Assembly (NCBI GenBank): GCA_964591085.1
Contig: CAZPXH010000005.1
Coordinates: 62,001-126,000, forward strand
DNA: 64,000 nt
Reading direction: 5' to 3'
Origin: CAZPXH01 sp964591085
GTDB taxonomy: Bacteria > Spirochaetota > Spirochaetia > DSM-27196 > CAZPXH01
The stretch's first letter is position 1; every line of letters begins with the position of its first letter. This document shows positions 35,241-41,877 of this stretch, piece by piece. A program made the position numbers and the translations under genes. Below the pieces are notes generated by a model. It was not told the DNA's origin and searched no databases. It saw only the letters and a list, made by a program, of their open reading frames with translations.

Positions 35241-35790
35241 TCAGTCTTCGGCGAAGTAGTCGGAGTCGATACGCTTTACCTCGTATGTGCCAGTCGTTGA
35301 CACCCCAAGACTGTGATCAAACATCAGGCTCGTCAGCCGAGCTCCGTCAATGAGAACAAGGCGGCTATCAATGCGCTTTGCGTAGTCAATCGCTTCAGCG
35401 CTGAACGAGGACGTCGTGATAAACACACCCTTCCTGGCGCGAAAGCCTTGCAACGCCCCCGCGAATTTCTGTATCTCCGGGCGGCCCACGACGCCAGCCC
35501 ATCGTTTCGCCTGGAGGTAGATGACGTCGAGCCCGAGCCTGTCTTCGTTGATTATTCCATCGATTCCATCGTCCCCACGTCTTGCGACAGCTGCGATATC
35601 TCATCTAGCAGCTGTGACTCAACTTCGTCTCGTAGAGCTCGGTACGCGGATGACATTGCATCCTCAGGCGTCGCCACAGCTGCCCGCTCACTCTCATCTT
35701 CAGAGCTGTGGCTTGCCTGCTTGTCTCGGCGCCGTCGGCTGCCAAACGCAGTATGGGAAGCATAAATGCCTGATAGTCTGGGATCGCCAC
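35241..35790 (-). pseudogene. decayed mrr restriction endonuclease
   Basis: Three fragments of the Mrr family appear in order but in different frames. The N-terminus is MAIPDYQAFMLPILRLAADG from the ATG at 35790. A middle part, SEDESERAAVATPEDA through ESQLLDEISQLS, lies at about 35704–35585. The catalytic C-terminal part (GDDGIDGII, LDVIYLQAKRW, VGRPEIQKF) runs to a stop at 35241. Much of the winged-helix region and the block before the catalytic domain are missing, leaving about 183 codons of roughly 300. The Asp and QAK residues survive but no intact reading frame does. Confidence 0.8.
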
Positions 35791-35959
35791 TATGCCCTCC
35801 GTGCCGGATCTTACAGTTCAACTGCTCTAGGACAAGAGTGTAACAAGCATCGTAGATCATCAAACCGGTCCGCGCGGTTTGCTGTACCGCCAGAGCGAGC
35901 GCCAGAGCTCATTGCAGGTCAGCCTAACTGGCCACTTCGCGCGCAGCCTTCGGCCTCTC
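35791..35959. other. intergenic stretch with no feature seen
   Basis: About 170 bases between the mrr remnant and the alaX stop. No open frame, hairpin or repeat worth calling was seen. Confidence 0.5.
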
Positions 35960-37186
35960 CTATCTGCTCAGGTGAAATCCCCCAAGGAAACCTTGCAACT
36001 GCGATTCTGCCGTCCCCGCATCGAGTGTGCCTTCCACAACCCCCTGCCAGAACGGAGGTCTTCCGCCGCCACGGACTCCAAGGGGCTGTAGCACCTCATC
36101 CGTGATCCGCGGTGCCAGCCGGGATCCGTGCGGCTCCGGAATGGCCAGCAGGATGGGATGCCGGCCAGCCTCGTCGGTGGAGCCGATCAGGAAGAGCGCG
36201 GCAGGGGCGTCCATTCCAATGGCGCTTGCCAGCCATACCTCTGCCGTTGCCCGGAGCTCCGCTGCAGCCGCCGGGAAGGCGGCCACAAGTGCACCGGTGC
36301 GGCCCGAGAGTTCGCGGGCTCGGAATTCAGCGATGGTGGCCTGCAGCCGACGGATCTCGGTTTCCCGGTCCTTCACGCTTTGCAGAAGCTGTTCCACTCC
36401 GGCTGCCTGCAGGCCAGGCGCCGCCGAAAGCAGATCAGAGAGCTGCTGTCCCTCAGAGATTCGGCGCCGGAACTCCTCCCGGGCGCGTCGCCCGATGTAC
36501 CAGGCGCTGCGGGTCCGGCCCCGGATCCGCTCCGTTGTGGCCAGCGCGATGGCGCCGATGAGGCCGGTGGAAGGCAGGTGGACGCCACCGCACGCGGCGC
36601 AGTCATAGTTACCGATTTCCACAATCCGGATTCGGCCGGTCCGCTTGGTCGGCCGGCGAAGCGGAAGGCTGGCCAGCTCCCCTTCGTCCACTTCCCGCAT
36701 GGTGATTGGCCGGTTCTCCGCGATCACCGCCGCTGCAGCCTCAGCCACCGCCTCCGCCAGTTCGTCCGCCGGCGCGTCCCGGTCCAGTTCAATCGTGGTC
36801 AGATCGGCTCCCTGGTGTACCGCAACCGTGTTCAGGTCAAGCGTCCGCTTGAGCGCTGCGGAGAGCAGATGCTGTCCGCTATGCTGCTCCATGTAGTCAG
36901 TGCGGTGTTCGCGTTCAACACTGACTCGCACGGTCCCACCGAGCTCCAGCGCTTCCGCTCCCGCCGCAAGGAGGTAGCGCGGGTTGTGCTTGTCCTCCAC
37001 GGAGATCTCCGTGACTGCAACCTCCCCAATACGCGCCAGATCAGCCGGCTGACCGCCGCCACCGGGGTAGATCACCGTTCGGTCAAGGCGCGCCCAGAAG
37101 GCTCCGCCCTCCGCTGGTTCAAGCTCGGACAGTCTGGCCTCTGCTTCCATTTGCAGAGGCTGACGGTAGTAAATCAAGTCGGTCAC
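35960..37186 (-). CDS. alanyl-tRNA editing protein, AlaX long type
   Basis: 408 residues. It begins with the AlaRS editing-like start (LIYYRQPLQ, then DRTVIYPGGGGQPADL), has the zinc ligands HSGQH (about residue 100) and CAACGGVH (about 195), a coiled-coil segment and a DHHA1-like C-terminal region. Such proteins hydrolyse Ser-tRNA(Ala) or Gly-tRNA(Ala) in trans. The GTG at 37186 was chosen because it precedes the conserved YY motif; upstream codons run into a tandem repeat. Confidence 0.88.
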   Translation of the reverse strand: MTDLIYYRQPLQMEAEARLSELEPAEGGAFWARLDRTVIYPGGGGQPADLARIGEVAVTEISVEDKHNPRYLLAAGAEALELGGTVRVSVEREHRTDYMEQHSGQHLLSAALKRTLDLNTVAVHQGADLTTIELDRDAPADELAEAVAEAAAAVIAENRPITMREVDEGELASLPLRRPTKRTGRIRIVEIGNYDCAACGGVHLPSTGLIGAIALATTERIRGRTRSAWYIGRRAREEFRRRISEGQQLSDLLSAAPGLQAAGVEQLLQSVKDRETEIRRLQATIAEFRARELSGRTGALVAAFPAAAAELRATAEVWLASAIGMDAPAALFLIGSTDEAGRHPILLAIPEPHGSRLAPRITDEVLQPLGVRGGGRPPFWQGVVEGTLDAGTAESQLQGFLGGFHLSR

Positions 37187-37220
37187 GGCTTGCAGGCTAT
37201 CCACCTTGACGCAGCACCAG

Positions 37221-37250
37221 CAAGGACCCCCAAGGACCCCCAAGGACCCC
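37221..37250. repeat. three perfect copies of a 10-bp repeat
   Basis: CAAGGACCCC occurs three times in direct succession between the divergent alaX and thioredoxin-like genes. Confidence 0.9.
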
Positions 37251-37303
37251 TGCTATCCGGCTTCCGGCACTGCTTTGTATCTTCCCGGCGGAAGGAGCAC
37301 TCA

Positions 37304-37786
37304 GTGGCCAGATCCCGGCAGGACGCATCGGCCCGCCAACGAAAGAAAGAGCACAAGGAAGCAGCGGAGCGGACACGGAGAAACCGGCGGAGCCTTCTCA
37401 TTGCCGCAATTGCGGCGGTACTGCTTGTTTCCGCGCTTGTAGCGGTCGCCGCTGGCAACGCGCGGTCCGCGCGGTTCAGTGATCTCAGTTCAGTCGGGCA
37501 GGGCATCCCCGCGGTTGTGCAGGTGCACGACACCACCTGTCCCGTTTGCTCTGAGCTCCGGCGGAATCTGGACCGGGCGATCCGTGGCCTTGAGCCCTCT
37601 GCCCTGATTGTCCGGATCGCTGATGTCAACACTCCCGAGGGTCTGGAGTTTGCCGCGCGCTACACGGATGCCCGCAGGGTAACCCTGCTCTACTTCTCTG
37701 GAGACGGCACGCTGGTAGACACGCAGACCGGGTTGCAGGATGTCGATGGACTCAGGGCAAACCTGCTGAGCCACGCTCAGTTATAG
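37304..37786 (+). CDS. membrane-anchored thioredoxin-like protein
   Basis: 160 residues from a GTG with GGAAGGAG eight bases upstream. A highly basic N-terminus (RQRKKEHKEAAERTRRNRR) is followed by one TM helix (about 35–55) and a thioredoxin-like domain with TTCPVCSELRR, in which CPVC is the redox motif. By the positive-inside rule the domain faces the periplasm. It may reduce or shuffle disulfides, but the partner is unknown. The much longer frame upstream is the antisense of alaX. Confidence 0.78.
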   Translation: MARSRQDASARQRKKEHKEAAERTRRNRRSLLIAAIAAVLLVSALVAVAAGNARSARFSDLSSVGQGIPAVVQVHDTTCPVCSELRRNLDRAIRGLEPSALIVRIADVNTPEGLEFAARYTDARRVTLLYFSGDGTLVDTQTGLQDVDGLRANLLSHAQL

Positions 37787-37805
37787 GCCCCGGAAATCCG
37801 GGCCT
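37785..37805 (+). terminator. hairpin after the thioredoxin-like gene
   Basis: AGGCCC-C-GGA and TCCGGGCCT pair over nine bases with one bulge and a two-base loop, directly at the stop codon. No T run follows. Confidence 0.45.
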
Positions 37806-37864
37806 GCCACGCAGGTCTACCATACGGCAGACGCTTGGGCCCGCTCGTGGGTACCTTCCGCCAT

Positions 37865-39313
37865 ATGCCACAACGCCCTCTTGCTCTGTTCAATTCCATG
37901 GCTCGCCGCGGAGCCACTGGAACGGGCCCCGAATCGCTCACCCTTGCCGTCACCGAAGGGCGGGTGCCCGCTGAGCTCCACGGTGTGTTGTTCCGAAACG
38001 GCCCGGGTCGCCTGTCCGCCTACGGTGTGGACTACCAGCACCTGTTTGACGGGGATGGCTTCATCCAGCGCATTGAGTTTGGCTCCAACGGCGTGCAGTA
38101 CCGGTCCCGATACGTTGAGACCCCTGAGTACCTGAAGGAGCAGGCCGCAGGCAAAATGCTCTTCCGCGGCTTTGGCACAAACCTTCCCGGCGGGCTGCGG
38201 CGGAATTTCCTGCGTTTCCACTTCAAGAACACCGCCAACACCAACCTGCTGTGGATGGGCGATAATCTGTTGGCTCTTTGGGAGGGCGGTGGTCCCTACG
38301 CAATCGATCCCGATTCGCTTGCCTGCCTTGGCCCCTGGGAAGGCAGCGGCGAGCTTGCAGCCCGGTCCAGCGTGGAGCGGATGATGGCCAACGGGCGTCC
38401 CTTTGCCGCTCACCCAAAGATTCTCCCGGACGGGAGCGGCCAGAGCTTTGGGCTTTCGCCGGGGATGGTTCAGCACCTCCTCCGCTACTCCCTGGACACC
38501 CGGAGCGGCACCGTTCAGACCATTTCCGAGGAACGTCTTCCCCGGCTGACCTTCATCCATGACTTTGCCCTGACCGCAGACGGTACCGCGCTCTTCTTTG
38601 ATCCCGGGGTTGCCTTTCACCTCGCCGGCCCGCTCCTGGGCACCATCCCTCCCGCTGCCTCCATTCGCGGAGATGATTCCCGGGAGACCCTGGTCCGGGT
38701 CTTTGCGCCGAACCAGCCTCAGTCCACCGTCTCTGCGCCAAGCGGGTATGTATTCCATATCCCAAATGGTTTTCGGGAGGACCGGAAACTGATTGTGGAC
38801 ACCTGCTGGCTCCAGCACTTCCCGGACACGGATGACTTTGCTGCGCTGCTTCAGGACGAGACCCCGGTCCACGATTTTCTTCCCAGGTTGACGAGGCATC
38901 GCGTTGATCCTGAGCGCGGTTCACACTCCGCGGAGGTCATCAGCGAGTACCCGATAGAGCTGACCAGCATCAACGAGGACCGCCGTGGTCAGAAGCACCG
39001 CTACGTCTGGGGCGTGTCCGAGCAGCCGGACCGCGGGATGCACACGGTGATGCATGCGCTTGTGAAAGTGGACACCGCGCTTGGAATGAGCCGATTCCGC
39101 GACTTCTATCCCCTGATCGTGGGAGAACCCTTGGTGGTCCCACGTGGCTCTGAGGAGGACGATGCGTGGCTACTGGTCCTGGCCTACGATCCCGCGGACA
39201 ACTCGGGAGCGCTCCTCATCCTGGAGGCGGATAGCCTTGCAACCGTTGCCAGGCTGCGCCTTCCGCAACCCGTACATCTTGGCTTCCACGGCGTGTGGAG
39301 AGGGAACGCGTAG
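37865..39313 (+). CDS. carotenoid oxygenase (RPE65/CCD family)
   Basis: 482 residues. All four iron-binding His can be matched to family positions: FAAHPKI, FIHDFAL, YVFHIPNG and GFHGVW near the C-terminus. LFRNGPGR and HLFDGDGFIQR at the start are standard CCD motifs. The enzyme would cleave a carotenoid or stilbene-type double bond with O2. An ATG 30 bases upstream (37835) is an alternative start. It is unexpected beside genes such as rubredoxin that suggest an anaerobe. Confidence 0.9.
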   Translation: MPQRPLALFNSMARRGATGTGPESLTLAVTEGRVPAELHGVLFRNGPGRLSAYGVDYQHLFDGDGFIQRIEFGSNGVQYRSRYVETPEYLKEQAAGKMLFRGFGTNLPGGLRRNFLRFHFKNTANTNLLWMGDNLLALWEGGGPYAIDPDSLACLGPWEGSGELAARSSVERMMANGRPFAAHPKILPDGSGQSFGLSPGMVQHLLRYSLDTRSGTVQTISEERLPRLTFIHDFALTADGTALFFDPGVAFHLAGPLLGTIPPAASIRGDDSRETLVRVFAPNQPQSTVSAPSGYVFHIPNGFREDRKLIVDTCWLQHFPDTDDFAALLQDETPVHDFLPRLTRHRVDPERGSHSAEVISEYPIELTSINEDRRGQKHRYVWGVSEQPDRGMHTVMHALVKVDTALGMSRFRDFYPLIVGEPLVVPRGSEEDDAWLLVLAYDPADNSGALLILEADSLATVARLRLPQPVHLGFHGVWRGNA

Positions 39314-39349
39314 GGACCAGCGCCCCACCGTGCCGGTCCGCCCGTCCAC

Positions 39350-39709
39350 CTATGCCACGGCGTGCTTCTGCAGCGTTGCCCGGTCCAGGTAGTCCAGCGC
39401 CCGCCAGTGGGTTGCCTCCAGCACCAGCGGAGGTGCAAGGCCCGCGTCCAGGGCCTCCCTCCAGCGCAGCGCGCAGAGGCACCAGCGGTCCCCGGGCTTG
39501 AGGCCGGGGAAGCGGAACGCGGGGATGGGAGTGGAGAGATCGTTACCGCGGGAGCGCGTGTAGCGCAGGAAGGCTTCGTCCACCTCAGCACAAACCACGT
39601 GGGTGCCGGTGTCCTGTTCACCGGTGTGGCAGAAGCCATCACGATAGAACCCGGTCAGCGGATCATCCGAGCAACCCTGCAGCGGGGTTCCGAGAACGTT
39701 GGTTGCCAT
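39350..39709 (-). CDS. DUF2237 protein
   Basis: 119 residues from the ATG at 39709: NVLGTPLQGCSDDPLTGFYRDGFC, then THVVCAEVDEAFL, then LKPGDRWCLCALRW and LEATHWRAL. These match the small conserved DUF2237 family, whose Cys residues are invariant but whose function is unknown. It converges on the carotenoid oxygenase gene. Confidence 0.85.
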   Translation of the reverse strand: MATNVLGTPLQGCSDDPLTGFYRDGFCHTGEQDTGTHVVCAEVDEAFLRYTRSRGNDLSTPIPAFRFPGLKPGDRWCLCALRWREALDAGLAPPLVLEATHWRALDYLDRATLQKHAVA

Positions 39710-39959
39710 GCGTGCAATATCGGAAGCCCGCAAGCCATGTGACCAGCACCTGGCAAGAAGCCGACCACGCGGTCCGGGGCAATCGCCCCAATCGTTCAGC
39801 GCAGTGGAATCAACCAGCGGATGTACTCGCTGCAGGAATTGAGTCTTCCCTTCGGCAACCGATGTCGGTCACCGGACGCGACCCGTCTTGCACGCTCGCA
39901 ACTTCCCTTCTCAGTGACTTCTGACTACGATGGTCCCGCTTACATCACGAAGGCTACTG

Positions 39960-40217
39960 ATGAGTCACCGGGATGTTGAGCGGATCGCACGGGTGGACAC
40001 CCGCGGACAGATTGTGGTGCAGAAGTCTGTCCGAGAACGGTCTGGTCTGCCTGGAGGCGGCAAGCTTGCCGTTGTGGTCATGCGTTCGGCAGGCACCCCG
40101 TGCTGCATGTCACTGATGCCGGTTGCGAGCCTTTCGAAACACGTCAGCGAAATCATCGAGCTGGCGTTCGCCCCGAGCTCGGGACCGGCACCCGGAGGAG
40201 AGAGAAATGAGCGATGA
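39960..40217 (+). CDS. AbrB-like small protein upstream of arsM
   Basis: 85 residues from the ATG at 39960. VERIARVDTRGQIVVQKSVRERSGL is split by description here: an AbrB/MazE-type swapped-hairpin region, followed by a GTPCCMSLMP segment with adjacent cysteines. Its 3' end overlaps the arsM start by 11 bases, so the two are coupled. The Cys pair and the partner suggest metalloid sensing or handling, but this is an inference. The 250 bases before it hold no feature that could be recognised. Confidence 0.7.
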   Translation: MSHRDVERIARVDTRGQIVVQKSVRERSGLPGGGKLAVVVMRSAGTPCCMSLMPVASLSKHVSEIIELAFAPSSGPAPGGERNER

Positions 40218-41043
40218 CATACGAGCAATCGTGCGCGATCGGTACGCGAAGGTCGCAGAGGGCCTGCGGAGGGGAGAAGTACTGGTGACCCTGGACGACT
40301 CCGCCTCCGACTGCTGTGGAGGTGGCTCGAGTTGCTGCGGCAACAAGACCAACAGCACAAACTTTGGATACGGGATAGAAGAGTTGAAGGCACTTCCCGA
40401 TGGCGCTGACCTCGGTCTGGGTTGCGGCAATCCAACGGCCCTTGCCTCGATCTCGGAGGGCGAAACGGTAGTGGATCTGGGGTCTGGTGCGGGGATCGAC
40501 TGCTTTCTCGCAGCGAAACGCGTAGGCGAGGCGGGACGGGTCATCGGCGTTGATATGACTCTGCAGATGCTGGAGCGTGCCCGAGCAAACGCCAGGTCCG
40601 GAGGCTATACGAACGTGGAGTTCCGCATGGGCGAGATTGAGTACCTGCCGGTGGCGGATGGAGTGGCCGACCTGATCATATCCAACTGTGTGGTGAACCT
40701 GTCCCCAGACAAGCCACGGGTCTTCCGCGAAGCCTTCCGAGCACTGAAGTCCGGCGGGCGGTTGTCGGTGTCCGACATCGTTCTCACGGAAGAACTAGCG
40801 CCGGAGCACAAGAAGAATGCGGCGCTCCTGACCGGCTGCGTGTCCGGCGCCAGCCGTCAAAGCGAATACCTCGGCGCTATGCAAGCTGCTGGGTTTGGTG
40901 ACATACGGATTGAATCCTCCTCGTCAACGCTGAAGACCGATCAAATCGCCTCGCTCGCCGTAGAAGCCGGGATATCGGAGAACGATGCGGCGCACATCGC
41001 CATGGTTGCCCGATCAATCACGGTGAGCGCGCGGAAGCGATAG
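40207..41043 (+). CDS. arsM: arsenite S-adenosylmethionine methyltransferase
   Basis: 278 residues. The SAM motif is VVDLGSGAGIDCFLAA. The characteristic Cys residues are in DCCGGGSSCCGNK, IISNCVVNLSPDK and LTGCVSGA. These match the arsenite-binding thiols of ArsM, which methylates As(III) to volatile or excretable products. The ATG at 40207 follows GAGGAGAGA. No arsR or arsenite pump is adjacent; the short AbrB-like protein overlapping its 5' end may be the regulator. Confidence 0.92.
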   Translation: MSDDIRAIVRDRYAKVAEGLRRGEVLVTLDDSASDCCGGGSSCCGNKTNSTNFGYGIEELKALPDGADLGLGCGNPTALASISEGETVVDLGSGAGIDCFLAAKRVGEAGRVIGVDMTLQMLERARANARSGGYTNVEFRMGEIEYLPVADGVADLIISNCVVNLSPDKPRVFREAFRALKSGGRLSVSDIVLTEELAPEHKKNAALLTGCVSGASRQSEYLGAMQAAGFGDIRIESSSSTLKTDQIASLAVEAGISENDAAHIAMVARSITVSARKR

Positions 41044-41110
41044 CCAGGAAAGCACGCTGCCCGCGAGTCTACTCTTCCCCCGGCCTGGCCCGCCTGGCGA
41101 ATGAGGACGG

Positions 41111-41782
41111 CTACAGCCTTCCTGCCTCCAGAAAGCTGTAGAAGGCGCGGTCGCTGAAGATCAGGTGATCCAGGACGGGGATCCCGATGAGTTCGCCGGC
41201 TGCGCGGAGGCGGCTGGTGACGCGCTGGTCTTCCTCACTTGGGTCCAGGATCCCGCTGGGGTGGTTGTGAGCAACCACCAGCGCTGCAGCTCGTGCGGCA
41301 ATTGCGGGGGCAAAGACCTCTCTGGGGTGCACCACGGTTCGATTGACCAGCCCAAGCGATACCACTTCCACCCGCACAACCTGGTGGGCTCCGTTGAGGC
41401 TCACAGACACAAACATCTCCTGCGGCCGGTCCGCAAAGTGGCGGATGAGCGGGTACACATCAGCCGGTGAGCGGATACGCAGCGCCTGGTCCGGCAGGTA
41501 GCGGCGGGCAAGCTCCAGCGCTGCGGCAAGGCTTGCTGCCCGCGCCGGGCCGACTCCGGCGATTGCCTGCAGTGCGCCGGGTTCCGCGCGGCCGCTGCTG
41601 CGGTCAAGCTGTGCGAGGACCTCGCCAGCCAGTTGCCCGACCGGTCTTCCAGCCAGACCGCTCCCCAGTACCAGCGCCACCAGATCCGCGTCCGCAAGCG
41701 CTTCTGCGCCGGCGCTCAACAAGCGCTCCCGAGGGCGCTCCCCAACCCAGTCCTGTAACCTCGGGGAGTATCCGCTGGTCAT
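41111..41782 (-). CDS. radC: RadC-family JAB domain protein
   Basis: 223 residues. An N-terminal helix-hairpin-helix region (LQAIAGVGPARAASLAAALEL) precedes the MPN/JAB domain with VVAHNHPSGILDPSEEDQRVT, which holds the His-x-His...Ser...Asp metal motif. RadC proteins are widely conserved but their suggested DNA-repair role is not established. It is transcribed divergently from the OmpA-like gene. Confidence 0.92.
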   Translation of the reverse strand: MTSGYSPRLQDWVGERPRERLLSAGAEALADADLVALVLGSGLAGRPVGQLAGEVLAQLDRSSGRAEPGALQAIAGVGPARAASLAAALELARRYLPDQALRIRSPADVYPLIRHFADRPQEMFVSVSLNGAHQVVRVEVVSLGLVNRTVVHPREVFAPAIAARAAALVVAHNHPSGILDPSEEDQRVTSRLRAAGELIGIPVLDHLIFSDRAFYSFLEAGRL

Positions 41783-41820
41783 ACCAGGAGAAACCTGTGC
41801 GCAGTCCCTGCCGCTTCACA

Positions 41821-41850
41821 TTGGTCGGTTCAGCGCAGCGGTGGTACTCT
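41821..41850 (+). promoter_or_regulatory. promoter of the OmpA-like gene
   Basis: TTGGTC, 18 bases, TACTCT, followed by an AAAGGGAG ribosome site about 12 bases before the GTG at 41878. Unlike several neighbours this gene has a normal leader. Confidence 0.5.
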
Positions 41851-41877
41851 GATCAAGAAAGGGAGTGGATACCTGTC

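Noticed and set aside
37221..37250. CRISPR-like array
   Set aside because: The three units are contiguous 10-mers with no spacers and no cas genes nearby.
36128..37303. N-terminal 390 codons of a forward frame leading into the thioredoxin-like protein
   Set aside because: This part is the antisense of alaX; the ribosome site and GTG at 37304 mark the real start.
39710..39959. Possible integron attachment site in the 250-base gap before the AbrB-like gene
   Set aside because: No paired attC core sites or large inverted repeat could be found, and no integrase is present.
41467..41877. N-terminal extension of the OmpA-like protein
   Set aside because: It is antisense to radC; the signal peptide begins at the GTG at 41878.
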